A stretch of 64,000 nt of DNA from Gammaproteobacteria bacterium HGW-Gammaproteobacteria-3 (GCA_002843155.1 PGZD01000002.1:1-64000); one strand, 5' to 3'. Positions 7,100 through 17,418 are shown, numbered from the stretch's first letter. Notes: generated from the letters alone by a model not told the origin. Numbers and translations: made by a program.

Positions 7100-9265
7100 A
7101 TGGATATTACCAAAATCATCGATCCTCTCAATGATGCCCAGCGCGAGGCAGTATCGGGTCCCGGCCGCTCCATGCTGATTCTGGCCGGCGCCGGTAGCGG
7201 CAAAACCCGCGTACTGGTGCATCGCATTGCCTGGCAGATTCAAGTGCAAGGGGCTTTGCCGCACAGTATTCTGGCGGTCACTTTTACCAACAAGGCGGCC
7301 AGTGAAATGCGCACCCGCATCGAAGATTTGCTGCAAATCTCCGCCCGCTCAATGTGGATCGGCACTTTTCATGGACTCGCGCACCGTTTGCTGAGGCGGC
7401 ACGCCAAACAGGCCAAATTGCCCGAAAGCTTTCAGGTCATGGATTCGGACGATCAATTGCGCGTAATCAAGCGTTTACTCAAGGATATAAATCTGGATGA
7501 TTCCAGATGGCCGCCAAGACAAGTTCAATGGTTTATCAATGCGCAAAAGGATGAAGGCATAAGGGCTTCGAAAATACTTGATTCCGGCGATTTTTTTCAG
7601 CATCAGATGAAGCTCGTTTACCAGTCATACGAAGATATATGTAGGCGTTCAGGCTTGGTCGATTTTGCCGAACTGTTGCTCTCCAGCTATGAGTTGTTAA
7701 GAGATAACGCCGATATTCTCGATTTTTATCAACAGCGTTTTCAGCATGTTCATGTCGATGAATTTCAGGACACCAATACCATTCAATACGCCTGGCTGCG
7801 CCTGTTGACCGAAGGCCGGGATAATTTATTCGTAGTCGGCGATGACGATCAGTCCATTTATGGCTGGCGCGGGGCTAAAATCGAAAATATCCACCGTTTT
7901 CAGCGCCACTATCCTAACCATAAAGTCATCAAGCTGGAGCAGAATTACCGTTCCACCGGGCATATACTGAAAGCCGCCAATCAAGTCATCGCCTGCAATG
8001 AAGGCCGGATGGGCAAGGAATTATGGACCGATTCCGGCGATGGGGAGCCGGTTTCGTTATATGCGGCGTTTAATGAACAGGATGAAGCCTATTTCGTTGT
8101 GGAAGGTATCAGAAAATGGGTGAACGAAGGCGGCAAACGCAGCGATATTGCGATTTTGTACCGCTCCAATGCCCAGTCCCGGCAATTTGAGGAAAGGCTT
8201 ATGAGCACCAGAACACCTTACCGGGTTTACGGCGGCTTGCGCTTTTTCGAACGCGCGGAAATCAAAAATGCGTTGGCTTTTTTACGCATTATGGCCCATC
8301 ACGAAGATGACGCTTCCTTCGAGCGTGTGATCAATACGCCAACGCGCGGTATCGGCGCAAAATTAATCGCCGATATTCGCACCTTCGCACGCGAACAAGG
8401 GCTTTCTTTATGGCATGCAGCCGAAACCCTGATTGCCGAAAAACATCTGTCGGCGCGGGCGGCTAACGCACTGGCAGGGTTTTTGGAGTTGATCGGACAA
8501 CTGGAGCGGCAAACCGCCGAAATGGCTTTATTCGAAAAAGTCAAATATGTTATCGAGCATTCAGGGCTTATCGCGTTTTATAACGAAGAGAAAGGCGATA
8601 AAGGTGAAGCCCGGGTCGAGAACCTGGAAGAGTTGGTCAATGCCGCGCGCGCTTTTGATTACGACCGGGAAGCGGAAGAGAACCTGGGTGAGCTGGATAT
8701 GTTTCTGACACATGCCGCGTTGGAAGCGGGTGAAATGCAGGGCGACGCTTTTGATGATTGCGTGCAGTTAATGACCTTGCATTCAGCTAAAGGGCTGGAA
8801 TTCAAACAGGTATTTTTGGTGGGGCTGGAAGAAGGTTTGTTTCCTTCGCAACAATCGCTGGAAGACCTCGGTCGTCTGGAAGAAGAACGCAGGCTGTGTT
8901 ATGTCGGCATGACCCGTGCCATGGAACATCTGACGCTGACTTATGCTGAATCCAGGCGTTTATATGGCCGGGAGATCTATCCCAATGCTTCGCGGTTTTT
9001 GCGCGAAATTCCGCCGGAGACGTTGCAGGAAGTCAGAATGCGGGCGCAGATAAGCCGCCCGCTGACGGCAGTAAAATCAAGGGCAGGGGGGCTTGGCAGC
9101 GAAGGCAAATATAAACTGGGACAGCGGCTCAAGCACGCAAAATTTGGCGAAGGTGTGGTGCTGCAAATCGAAGGCAGCGGCGCCCAGGAGAGGGTGCAGG
9201 TCAACTTCAGCGAGGTGGGCGTGAAATGGTTGATGTTGGCCTATGCCAAACTTGAGACTTTGTAA
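7100..9265 (+). CDS. uvrD: DNA helicase II (UvrD)
   Basis: A superfamily 1A 3'-5' helicase acting in nucleotide excision and mismatch repair. At 721 residues it matches E. coli UvrD. Motifs in order are Walker A AGAGSGKT at 29-36, TFTNKAA, the DEFQDTN Walker B region, GDDDQSIYGWRGA, EQNYRS, the LMTLHSAKGLEF motif and YVGMTRA. The last 60 residues (KLGQRLKHAKFGEGVV onward) form the Tudor-like RNA polymerase-binding end of PcrA/UvrD proteins. The gene is monocistronic. Confidence 0.96.
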   Translation: MDITKIIDPLNDAQREAVSGPGRSMLILAGAGSGKTRVLVHRIAWQIQVQGALPHSILAVTFTNKAASEMRTRIEDLLQISARSMWIGTFHGLAHRLLRRHAKQAKLPESFQVMDSDDQLRVIKRLLKDINLDDSRWPPRQVQWFINAQKDEGIRASKILDSGDFFQHQMKLVYQSYEDICRRSGLVDFAELLLSSYELLRDNADILDFYQQRFQHVHVDEFQDTNTIQYAWLRLLTEGRDNLFVVGDDDQSIYGWRGAKIENIHRFQRHYPNHKVIKLEQNYRSTGHILKAANQVIACNEGRMGKELWTDSGDGEPVSLYAAFNEQDEAYFVVEGIRKWVNEGGKRSDIAILYRSNAQSRQFEERLMSTRTPYRVYGGLRFFERAEIKNALAFLRIMAHHEDDASFERVINTPTRGIGAKLIADIRTFAREQGLSLWHAAETLIAEKHLSARAANALAGFLELIGQLERQTAEMALFEKVKYVIEHSGLIAFYNEEKGDKGEARVENLEELVNAARAFDYDREAEENLGELDMFLTHAALEAGEMQGDAFDDCVQLMTLHSAKGLEFKQVFLVGLEEGLFPSQQSLEDLGRLEEERRLCYVGMTRAMEHLTLTYAESRRLYGREIYPNASRFLREIPPETLQEVRMRAQISRPLTAVKSRAGGLGSEGKYKLGQRLKHAKFGEGVVLQIEGSGAQERVQVNFSEVGVKWLMLAYAKLETL

Positions 9266-9305
9266 AAAGCTGTTTTTGTCTGGTGGGGGCCAACAGGCGT
9301 AGGCT

Positions 9306-9333
9306 GCCCCTCACCTAGCGTTAGGTGAGGGGC
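9306..9333. repeat. REP-like palindrome copy 1 / putative terminator
   Basis: An 11-bp perfect stem (GCCCCTCACCT with AGGTGAGGGGC) and a six-base loop AGCGTT, between convergent uvrD and pyk. The reverse complement of its core, CTCACCTAACGCTAGGTGAG, differs by one base from the palindrome near 57,000. That marks it as a dispersed palindromic element. Here it may also end both transcripts. Confidence 0.65.
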
Positions 9334-9369
9334 GATTTACGCGATGTGGCCGTATTTGTTAAAGTTGGG

Positions 9370-10815
9370 TTAAGGCGTCAGCCCTTCACCCACAGTAATC
9401 ACTTTAAGGGCATTGGTGCCGCCTTCGACGCCGGACAGATCGCCTTTGGTGATAATGAATTTATCGCCGTTTTGCGCCTGTTTCAGATGTCTCAGTTGCT
9501 TCACGATCTCCCGGTTGACCACGGCATGATCCTGCTCTTTCAGGTGAAGGTCGAAAAAAACCGGAAATACGCCCCGGTATAACGTCGCCTTGCCCAGTGT
9601 TTTTTCATGGCTGCTGAACGCGAAGATAGGAATCCCCGAGCTGATCCGGGACATCCACAAAGGCGTCGAGCCGGATTCGGTCAGAGCCGCGATGCCGTTG
9701 ATGGTGGTGTGGTTGGCCAGATACATGGCGGACATGGCGATAGCTTCGTCGATACGTTGAAACTGAATATCGACACGGTGATCGGAAACGCGAACGCTGG
9801 GTTGCTTTTCGGTTTCATTGCAGATACGCACCATCGCTTCGACCGCCTTGACCGGATGTTTGCCGGAGGCGGTTTCCGCAGACAGCATAATGACATCGGT
9901 GCCGTCAACCACGGCATTGGCGACATCGAAGACTTCGGCGCGGGTAGGAATCGGGTTTTCAATCATCGATTCCATCATCTGCGTCGCCGTGATCGCCACG
10001 CGGTTCAATTCCCGGGTGCGCTTGATCAGACGTTTTTGTACGGCGGGCAGGTTGGCATCACCGATTTCAACGCCCAGATCACCGCGCGCCACCATCACCG
10101 CATCCGACGCCAGGATGATTTCGTCCATTACATCCAGTGCTTCGGCGCGCTCGACTTTGGCCACGATACCGGCGTAACAGCCTTCGGCTTCCAATAGCGC
10201 GCGCGCTTCATTCAAATCGGCGGCGCATCTTGGAAAGGACACGGCGACATAATCACAATCGATTTGCGCGATGGTTTTGATGTCTTCCTTGTCCTTGTCG
10301 GTCAAGGCCGCAGCCGACAAGCCGCCACCCAGCAAGTTGATGCCTTTGTTGTTGGACAAATCGCCACCGACAAAGACCGTACAGTTGACTCTTTTGCCGT
10401 CGGTGTCAATCACGTCCAACACCACACGGCCATCATCCAGCAACAACCGGCTGCCGGGACGTACTTCACTCGCCAGTGGTTCATAAGTGATGCCGACCTG
10501 GGTATTGTCACCGTCATTGGCGCCGAGATTGATGTCCAGCGCAAAAGCCTGGCCCTCTTCAAGCCACACTTTGGTGTCCTTGAAGCGGGCAATGCGGATT
10601 TTAGGACCTTGCAAGTCTCCCAGAATACCGACCCGCCGTCCGGTTTTGCGGCTCAATTCCCGAACTTTACGCGCACGGTCGATATGATCCTGAGCCGAGC
10701 CATGCGAAAAATTCATGCGCACGACATCGATGCCCGCCTTAAATAAATTTTCAAGAATCCCGGGTTTATCGGTCGCCGGGCCCAGCGTAGCTAGAATTTT
10801 GGTTCGTCTTAGCAT
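9370..10815 (-). CDS. pyk: Pyruvate kinase
   Basis: Converts phosphoenolpyruvate and ADP to pyruvate and ATP. The 481 residues open with [14 protein letters not shown] and RMNFSHGS. They include [10 protein letters not shown], the metal and substrate site in [11 protein letters not shown], and the [26 protein letters not shown] signature. The length and motifs fit PykA-type enzymes. It follows gap by nine bases on the same strand, so gap-pyk is very likely one transcript. Confidence 0.96.
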   Translation of the reverse strand: MLRRTKILATLGPATDKPGILENLFKAGIDVVRMNFSHGSAQDHIDRARKVRELSRKTGRRVGILGDLQGPKIRIARFKDTKVWLEEGQAFALDINLGANDGDNTQVGITYEPLASEVRPGSRLLLDDGRVVLDVIDTDGKRVNCTVFVGGDLSNNKGINLLGGGLSAAALTDKDKEDIKTIAQIDCDYVAVSFPRCAADLNEARALLEAEGCYAGIVAKVERAEALDVMDEIILASDAVMVARGDLGVEIGDANLPAVQKRLIKRTRELNRVAITATQMMESMIENPIPTRAEVFDVANAVVDGTDVIMLSAETASGKHPVKAVEAMVRICNETEKQPSVRVSDHRVDIQFQRIDEAIAMSAMYLANHTTINGIAALTESGSTPLWMSRISSGIPIFAFSSHEKTLGKATLYRGVFPVFFDLHLKEQDHAVVNREIVKQLRHLKQAQNGDKFIITKGDLSGVEGGTNALKVITVGEGLTP

Positions 10816-10824
10816 GGGGTTTTT

Positions 10825-11835
10825 TTATTTTGCGTTATATAAAGCTACAGTGGTGTCCAGCATACGGTTTGAAAAACCCCATTCATTATCGTACCAGGAC
10901 AATACTTTGACAAAGTCGTCTCCGGTCACTTTGGTCAGCGAAGATTCGTAAATCGAAGAAGCGGGATTGTGGTTGAAGTCGATGGAAACCAGCGGCTTGT
11001 CATTGAAAGCCAAAATGCCGTTGGATTTTTCCGAAGCCGTTTTCAGGATGCTGTCGATTTCTTCCTTGGTGGTGTTTCTGGCGGCCTGGAAGCACAGATC
11101 GACGACGGAAACGTTGATAGTCGGTACGCGCATGGCGAAACCGTCCAGCTTTCCGGCCAATTCAGGCAGCACCAGACCTACTGCGGCCGCAGCGCCGGTT
11201 TTGGTGGGAATCATGGACTGCGTGGCGGAACGGGCGCGGCGCAGGTCGCTGTGGTAAACGTCGGTCAGAACCTGATCGTTGGTATAGGAATGAATGGTGG
11301 TCATCAAGCCGTGCTTGATGCCGATGGTGTCGTTCAGCACCTTAGCCAATGGCGCCAGACAGTTGGTGGTGCAGGATGCGTTGGATATGATGGTGTCGGA
11401 CGCTTTCAGCGTTTGCTGGTTGACGCCATAAACAATCGTCGCATCGACATCATCGCCGCCCGGCGCCGAGATGATTACTTTTTTTGCGCCGGCACTAATA
11501 TGGGCCGATGCTTTCGCTTTGCTGGTAAAAAAACCGGTGCATTCATGCACGACATCGATACCGAGTTCAGCCCAGGGCAATTTCGAGGGATCTCTTTCGG
11601 CCAGAACCCTGATTTTGTCACCGTTGACGACCAGATAATCGCCATCGACACCGACTTCGCCCGGGAATTTTCCATGCGCGGTATCGTATTGGGTCAAATG
11701 CGCATTGGTGGCGGCATCACCCAAATCGTTGATCGCGACGATTTGGATTTCACCGGTACGGCCGGATTCATACAGCGCTCGCAGGATATTGCGGCCAATA
11801 CGACCATAACCATTGATGGCGACTTTAATTGTCAT
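10825..11835 (-). CDS. gap: Glyceraldehyde-3-phosphate dehydrogenase
   Basis: Oxidises glyceraldehyde 3-phosphate to 1,3-bisphosphoglycerate in glycolysis, reversibly in gluconeogenesis. The 336 residues show the Rossmann start [23 protein letters not shown] with the acidic residue expected for NAD binding, the catalytic cysteine block [13 protein letters not shown], and the C-terminal [12 protein letters not shown]. It is the first gene of a gap-pyk pair. Confidence 0.96.
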   Translation of the reverse strand: MTIKVAINGYGRIGRNILRALYESGRTGEIQIVAINDLGDAATNAHLTQYDTAHGKFPGEVGVDGDYLVVNGDKIRVLAERDPSKLPWAELGIDVVHECTGFFTSKAKASAHISAGAKKVIISAPGGDDVDATIVYGVNQQTLKASDTIISNASCTTNCLAPLAKVLNDTIGIKHGLMTTIHSYTNDQVLTDVYHSDLRRARSATQSMIPTKTGAAAAVGLVLPELAGKLDGFAMRVPTINVSVVDLCFQAARNTTKEEIDSILKTASEKSNGILAFNDKPLVSIDFNHNPASSIYESSLTKVTGDDFVKVLSWYDNEWGFSNRMLDTTVALYNAK

Positions 11836-11977
11836 AGAGATTCTCCAGAATAATGAGGTTTATTGGGGGCGATTAACGGCTGGACAGGCCGTTTTTATCC
11901 CGCTAATGATAGCAAAGACTGATAGGTTCGTCCATGTATTAGCCCGGCAATGCGGACAGGCAGCTTTTGATGGGCAA

Positions 11978-12041
11978 CCCAGCACCTAAATTCAGGCCAT
12001 TAACTATATAATTCGAGATCATAGCTAATTTAGGTGCTGGG
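11978..12041. repeat. 64-bp inverted-repeat element with 15-bp perfect arms
   Basis: The arms CCCAGCACCTAAATT (11978-11992) and AATTTAGGTGCTGGG (12027-12041) are perfect complements around a 34-base AT-rich centre. An outer pair, GCGGAC at 11952 and GTCCGC at 12052, suggests that a longer structure of about 106 bases can form. It lies between gap and the coiled-coil gene. The form suggests a MITE-like remnant or a strong RNA hairpin. No ORF lies inside. Confidence 0.6.
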
Positions 12042-12121
12042 CTGTCGTGGAGTCCGCTTCATCCGGCGATGGATAATGCCTTGAACCGGTCTGGCCGCAA
12101 GGCTTTGCAAAGGCCGTCTGG

Positions 12122-12961
12122 TCAGGCGTAAGTGCCGCTCATAGGGTGGTTCGGCGCACCGAAACTATGCGTATCCTTGAAGTGCTTTATTTTACTGTTG
12201 ACATGATCATAGCAACGGCTCAGGGAAGGTTGCGCCGAGTCTTTGAGCTGCGCGATCAAGCTTTGAATTTGTACCTGTATTTTATGGTACTGGGCGGAAA
12301 GCGCCCAGAGAAAATGCCATGCCGGTGTGACAATTTTGTTCAGCAATAGAAACTTGGCCTCTGCGGGGGCTTCGTGTAAAAAGCCGTGTATATCTTCATA
12401 GGCATTTTTAGCAGGCCAAAGTACTTGTGTGTCGATGACCGTTTGTGCTTCTTCGATAAACCGGGCAAAAAAGGCATTGAGCTGTTGCAAACTCATGCGG
12501 CATTTTGACATCAGGCCATCCCGCGTGTTCTGCCAATAACCGACCGAATCGCTTTTGATGGCGGTAATCGTGTTCAGGGTAATCCGGCCCAATCGGCGCC
12601 CCGGCTCGATGATTCTGATTTCGGCAAAGTGCTGGGATTGTGCCGGGAATGAGCGAATCAGTTCCAGTAATTTCATTAATTGTACAAATTTTGGTTCGGT
12701 CAGACTGCGGCTGATGCCGACCTTTATTTGCTGTCGATAGTGCTGGACACTATCCCAGGCCAGGTTGAGCATCGATTGTTGCGCAACTCTGAGCGCCGCT
12801 TCCAGCTCTGAGATATGGCTTTGTTTTTCGCTCAGTGAGCGTTCCAGTAATGCAATGGTTTCCGAGCGTGTTATTAATTCGGATGACAGCGTTGAAACTT
12901 TTTGCTCAAGCTCTGCCAGTTGTTCAAAAAGCTCGCTCTTCCCCTCAGTGTTATGGTCCAT
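12122..12961 (-). CDS. Coiled-coil protein of unknown function
   Basis: I do not recognise this 279-residue protein. Residues about 8-70 form a heptad-rich coiled coil (LFEQLAELEQKVSTLSSELI and on). A largely helical body with basic patches (GRRLGRITLN) follows, and the tail is Pro/Gly-rich (GAPNHPMSGTYA). There is no signal peptide or obvious membrane helix. It stands alone between gap and the divergent hrpA. Its 3' end is close to the inverted-repeat element at 11978-12041. Confidence 0.75.
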   Translation of the reverse strand: MDHNTEGKSELFEQLAELEQKVSTLSSELITRSETIALLERSLSEKQSHISELEAALRVAQQSMLNLAWDSVQHYRQQIKVGISRSLTEPKFVQLMKLLELIRSFPAQSQHFAEIRIIEPGRRLGRITLNTITAIKSDSVGYWQNTRDGLMSKCRMSLQQLNAFFARFIEEAQTVIDTQVLWPAKNAYEDIHGFLHEAPAEAKFLLLNKIVTPAWHFLWALSAQYHKIQVQIQSLIAQLKDSAQPSLSRCYDHVNSKIKHFKDTHSFGAPNHPMSGTYA

Positions 12962-13241
12962 TTATCCCCCTCTATAGTGCTTTAGTTTTATTATTTTTTA
13001 GCTTGGCTGGAGAAGCTGTTTAACACCTGACATATATAAAGTCAATAAATCCTGCTATTTTTCAGCAATTTCTATTCTGAAATGGCAGGTCGTCAAAAGC
13101 TTGGCTGGTCAGCCGGGGGAACGGGGTCCTTCGAAATGCCGCGAAAAGACTCAAGCCGGAAAATGCTGATGACTCAGCCATAAAAGCCGCAAACATGGCC
13201 GCGCGAAGTATATAATAGTCATCTTTGTTCGACGGCTTTTA

Positions 13242-16200
13242 ATGTCCACCTCCGATTCTATCAAACATCTCACAACGCAACTGGCCGATTGTCTCAATCA
13301 GGACAGGCACAGTCTCAAACAGCAACTGGAGCGCTTGCGTGGCGAATACCGGAAAGGCAAAGATATAACCGAAAAACTGACTCAACTGCAACAGCGTATC
13401 GGCAAGTCCATCGACCTTCGCAACAAGCGCCTGGCGAGTATCCCGGCGATCAATTTTCCAGATTTGCCGGTCAGCGGCAGACGGGATGAAATCGCCCGCC
13501 TGATTCAGGCGCATCAGGTTGTGATCGTGTGCGGTGAAACCGGCTCCGGCAAAACCACGCAGTTGCCCAAAATTTGTCTGACTATTGGCCGGGGCGCTGC
13601 CGGTGTTATCGGTCATACCCAGCCACGACGTATTGCCGCCCGCACTGTGGCCGACCGTATTGCCGAGGAACTGGGCGAAAGCATCGGGCAATCGGTCGGT
13701 TACAAAGTCCGTTTTTACGACAAGACCCATGCGCAATCGCTGGTCAAACTGATGACCGACGGTATTTTGCTGGCAGAATCGCAGAATGACCCGTACCTGA
13801 CCCAATACGATACTATTATCATCGACGAGGCGCACGAACGCAGCCTGAATATCGATTTTCTGCTGGGCTATATGCGCTGGTTGCTGCCCAAACGGCCCGA
13901 TCTGAAATTGATTATCACGTCGGCTACGATCGACCCCGAACGCTTTGCCAACCATTTCGACAACGCGCCGATCATCGAAGTGTCCGGGCGCACCTATCCC
14001 GTGGAAATTCGCTATCGCCCGATCGAACAAGGCGAGGAAGACGACGAAACCACGGCCGATCTGCAACAGGCGATTGTGGATGCGGTCGATGAATTGTCCC
14101 GGGACATGCGCGGCGATATACTGATTTTTCTGAGCGGCGAGCGTGAAATCCGGGAAACCACCGAAACGTTGCGGAAACACCATCCGACCGGCTATGAAAT
14201 ATTGCCGCTGTATTCCAAGCTCAGTGTCAGCGAACAGGAGCGGGTGTTCAAGCCGAAGGGCAATCTGCGCATCGTGCTGGCGACCAATGTCGCCGAAACT
14301 TCACTGACGGTACCGGGCATTCGCGGCGTGATCGACAGCGGCCATGCCCGCATCAGCCGTTACAGTCACCGCAGCAAAATCCAGCGTCTGCCGATCGAGA
14401 AAATAGCGCAGGCCAGCGCCAATCAAAGGGCAGGGCGTTGCGGCCGGGTCGCCGCAGGCATTTGCATCCGCTTGTATTCTGAAGAGGATTTTAACGCACG
14501 TCCCGAGTTTACCGAGCCGGAAATTTTGCGCACCAATCTGTCATCGGTCATTTTGCAGATGATTTCGCTGAAACTTGGCGCTATCGAAGATTTCCCGTTC
14601 GTCGAACCGCCCGAAGACAAGATGATCCGGGACGGAAAAACCATGCTGCACGAAGTCAATGCCCTCGATAAGCAAGGCAATCTGACTGAAATCGGCAAGC
14701 AACTGGCCAAGCTTCCGACCGATCCGAAGCTGGCGCGGATGCTGCTGGCCGCAGACGAAAACCATTGTCTGACGGAAGTGGCGATTATCGTCGCGGCGCT
14801 CAGTATTCAGGATCCGCGCGAAAAACCCGCCGATAAGATGCAGCAGGCCGACGCCAAACATGCCGCTTTCAGGCACGAGGAATCGGATTTTCTGACTTTG
14901 CTCAATATCTGGAATATTTTTGAAGAGCAAAAAAAGCATCTGTCCAACAACAAGTTGCGCAAATACTGCAAGGATCAGTTTTTATCCTATATCCGCATGA
15001 AGGAATGGTTCGACATTCATGCCCAGATCATGCAGGTGATCAAAGGCGAACTGAAATTGAAACCGAATATGATCGAAGCGGGCTTTGCCGAGATTCACCG
15101 GGCGTTGTTGCCGGGACTTTTGTCCAATATCGGCTTCAGGCACGAACAATATGAATATCTGGGTGCGCGGAACCTCAAGTTTTTTATATTTCCAGGCTCC
15201 GGCCTGCACAAGCTCAAGCCTAAATGGATCATGGCGGCCGAGCAGGTCGAAACCAGCAAAGTCTATGCGCGCACTGTCGCCAAAATCGAGCCGGAGTGGA
15301 TCGAGGCCTGTGCCGGGCATTTGCTCAAGCGCAATTATTTTGATCCGCATTGGGAAAAAAAAGCCGGGCGTAGCGGTATTTACGAACGGACGCTGCTGTA
15401 CGGCCTGACCTTGCAGGCCAAACGCAAGGTGCCGTATGAGCACGTCGATCAATCGGCTGCGCGCGACTTTTTTATCCGTTTCGGTCTGGTCAATCAGGAT
15501 TATCACACCCGTGCGCCGTTTTTCAAGGCCAATCAGCAGTTGCTCGAAGAAGTCGGCTATATTCAGCATAAAGGCCGCCGCGTCGATCTGATCGAAGACG
15601 AGGAATGGCTCTATCAGTTCTACGATAAAAAAATCCCCGAAACAGTGGTAGGCGGCATTACTTTCGATCAGTGGCGCAAGAGAATCGAACGCGAGAATCC
15701 GAAATTTTTGTTTTTGACCAAAGAAGATTTAACCCGGGAGCAGGATGCTACGATCAATGAATGGGATTTTCCCGATCACAAAAAAGTGGGAAACCTGACT
15801 TTCGACCTGCATTATCGCTTCGAGCCGGGGCATGACGAGGACGGCGTGACCGTCATCGTACCGGTGCACCAACTCAACCAGATTGACGAACAGCCTTTCG
15901 ATTGGCTGGTGCCGGGTATGCTGGAAGAAAAAGTTATCGCATTGATCAAGTCATTGCCCAAGCAGTTGCGTAAACATTTTGTGCCGGTGCCGCAAACGGC
16001 ACGGCAATGCCTTGAAATCGAGCCTGACTTCAAAGGCTCGCTGTACGACTGGCTTGGCATGCGTTTGCGTAAATTGACCGGCGAAGCGACGCCGTTGAAT
16101 CAATGGCATCCGGAGCTGCTGCCGGAACATTTGAAAATGAATTTCAGGGTCGTCGATGAGCAGGGGAAATTGCTCGATTATGGCCGCGATCTGAAAACAC

Positions 16201-17123
16201 TACAGAGTAAATACGCCCGGAAAGCCGACGCCAGTTTCGATCAAATCGCCGCCGATGAGTTGAATTACACCGGCTGCATACAATGGGCTTTTGGCGACCT
16301 GCCGGAAACCTATCAATTCATGCAAAAAGGGCAGAGCTTTGTCGGTTTTCCGGCCGTGGTCGATGAAGGCGATGCGGTCGGCGTCAAGATTTTCGATACC
16401 CGGAAGAAAGCGGACAGGCTGCATGAAGGCGGTCTGGTACGGTTATTTCAATTGCATTTGAGGAGAGAAAAAACTTATTTACTTAAAAATATGCCGCAAA
16501 ACTCGCAGTCAGCGCAACTGACTTATAACCAGTTGTCCGAACACCCCGTCATCAAAAATTACGGCGGCGTTTCGTTTAAAGAGGATGTGTTGTATGCGGT
16601 TTTTTGCGCGGTGTTTGTTGATGGGCGCAGCATTCGAACGGCGCAGGCGTTTGAGGACAGCGTGGGGCAGCATAAAAGCGAACTGATCACTGTCGCCGAC
16701 AACCTGGGCAAAACGGCTGTCGAAATCATGGGGCGTTATGCCCGGATCAAGTCTCAGTTGAAACTTTTCAGCGCCGCTGTGCAGGATATTCATGAACAAC
16801 TGAATGTCTTGATCTATTCAGGCTTTATTCGCAATACGCCTTATGCGCAACTGAAACATTTTCCCCGCTATCTGAAAGCATTGGAATATCGCCTGGAAAA
16901 GCGTGATAACGATGCTGAAAAATTGCGGGCAATCAATCGGTTCTGTCTGAATTATTGGCAAGATGTCCTGAACAAAGCGAAAAAAGAGCCGCTCCTTCCC
17001 GAGCGGGATGGTTTTCGCTGGTTGCTGGAAGAGCTGAGAGTGTCCTTGTTTGCGCAACAATTGAAAACGCCTTTTCCGGTGTCGGTAAAGCGTCTGGAAA
17101 AAGCCTGGGATGAACGTGCATAG
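13242..17123 (+). CDS. hrpA: ATP-dependent RNA helicase HrpA
   Basis: A DEAH-box RNA helicase of 1293 residues, close to E. coli HrpA, which acts on mRNA processing and stalled ribosomes. Motifs are GETGSGKT at 98-105, QPRRIAART, DEAH near 195, SATID, and QRAGRCGR. They are followed by the HA2 and OB-fold regions and the long C-terminal DUF3418-type extension of bacterial HrpA. A perfect TATAAT box lies at 13211-13216 upstream, but no good -35 box accompanies it. The gene converges with the PEP carboxykinase gene. Confidence 0.96.
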   Translation: MSTSDSIKHLTTQLADCLNQDRHSLKQQLERLRGEYRKGKDITEKLTQLQQRIGKSIDLRNKRLASIPAINFPDLPVSGRRDEIARLIQAHQVVIVCGETGSGKTTQLPKICLTIGRGAAGVIGHTQPRRIAARTVADRIAEELGESIGQSVGYKVRFYDKTHAQSLVKLMTDGILLAESQNDPYLTQYDTIIIDEAHERSLNIDFLLGYMRWLLPKRPDLKLIITSATIDPERFANHFDNAPIIEVSGRTYPVEIRYRPIEQGEEDDETTADLQQAIVDAVDELSRDMRGDILIFLSGEREIRETTETLRKHHPTGYEILPLYSKLSVSEQERVFKPKGNLRIVLATNVAETSLTVPGIRGVIDSGHARISRYSHRSKIQRLPIEKIAQASANQRAGRCGRVAAGICIRLYSEEDFNARPEFTEPEILRTNLSSVILQMISLKLGAIEDFPFVEPPEDKMIRDGKTMLHEVNALDKQGNLTEIGKQLAKLPTDPKLARMLLAADENHCLTEVAIIVAALSIQDPREKPADKMQQADAKHAAFRHEESDFLTLLNIWNIFEEQKKHLSNNKLRKYCKDQFLSYIRMKEWFDIHAQIMQVIKGELKLKPNMIEAGFAEIHRALLPGLLSNIGFRHEQYEYLGARNLKFFIFPGSGLHKLKPKWIMAAEQVETSKVYARTVAKIEPEWIEACAGHLLKRNYFDPHWEKKAGRSGIYERTLLYGLTLQAKRKVPYEHVDQSAARDFFIRFGLVNQDYHTRAPFFKANQQLLEEVGYIQHKGRRVDLIEDEEWLYQFYDKKIPETVVGGITFDQWRKRIERENPKFLFLTKEDLTREQDATINEWDFPDHKKVGNLTFDLHYRFEPGHDEDGVTVIVPVHQLNQIDEQPFDWLVPGMLEEKVIALIKSLPKQLRKHFVPVPQTARQCLEIEPDFKGSLYDWLGMRLRKLTGEATPLNQWHPELLPEHLKMNFRVVDEQGKLLDYGRDLKTLQSKYARKADASFDQIAADELNYTGCIQWAFGDLPETYQFMQKGQSFVGFPAVVDEGDAVGVKIFDTRKKADRLHEGGLVRLFQLHLRREKTYLLKNMPQNSQSAQLTYNQLSEHPVIKNYGGVSFKEDVLYAVFCAVFVDGRSIRTAQAFEDSVGQHKSELITVADNLGKTAVEIMGRYARIKSQLKLFSAAVQDIHEQLNVLIYSGFIRNTPYAQLKHFPRYLKALEYRLEKRDNDAEKLRAINRFCLNYWQDVLNKAKKEPLLPERDGFRWLLEELRVSLFAQQLKTPFPVSVKRLEKAWDERA

Positions 17124-17173
17124 TATAGAATCGCTACGGCTTGTGCACAGAAATAATCAAGCACTTAGAGCGC

Positions 17174-17195
17174 TTTTTGAAAAGCTTTTCAAAAA
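17174..17195. terminator. 22-bp perfect palindrome after hrpA
   Basis: A perfect palindrome centred on AAGCTT at 17182-17187, with TTTTTGAAA and TTTCAAAAA arms. It lies 50 bases past hrpA in an AT-rich convergent spacer. It probably helps to end the hrpA transcript. It is AT-rich for a terminator stem and has no separate T-run, hence the modest confidence. Confidence 0.45.
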
Positions 17196-17307
17196 AGCTT
17201 GATTAATTATAAGTTATTGAATTTAAAAAATAATAGAAGCTGTATTATTTTTATGCAATCTGACAAAACATCAATAAATCCGCCGTCTGGACGGTTTAAA
17301 AAACAAT

Positions 17308-17328
17308 ACATCCACAGAGTTATCCACA
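17308..17328 (+). promoter_or_regulatory. Pair of DnaA-box-like 9-mers
   Basis: A consensus DnaA box TTATCCACA at 17320-17328 lies 12 bases after the near match ACATCCACA at 17308-17316, both in the same orientation. They sit in AT-rich sequence between two convergent genes. Two boxes are too few for a standard origin, and the neighbours are not oriC genes. A DnaA-titrating site or coincidence are both possible. Confidence 0.35.
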
Positions 17329-17418
17329 GTTTTTGTGAGTAACTCGGATAACTGATGTTAGCAGAGCGACTTAGCCGGAAGTCAGCTAAAAAACTTTAAA
17401 AATTACCGCTATCTAACT

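Noticed and set aside
9607-10197. 196-codon frame antisense to pyk
   Set aside because: It lies opposite conserved pyruvate kinase motifs and has only shadow composition.
10969-11853. Long open frame (294 codons) antisense to gap
   Set aside because: It lies wholly opposite the certain gap gene, has a Gly/Arg-rich shadow composition and no family features.
13239-14183. 314-codon frame antisense to the start of hrpA
   Set aside because: The opposite strand encodes the unmistakable HrpA helicase core; the antisense text has no domain or ribosome site.
17124-17418. Chromosomal origin oriC
   Set aside because: Only two DnaA-box-like 9-mers, no dnaA, gidA or rpmH nearby, and convergent housekeeping genes on both sides.
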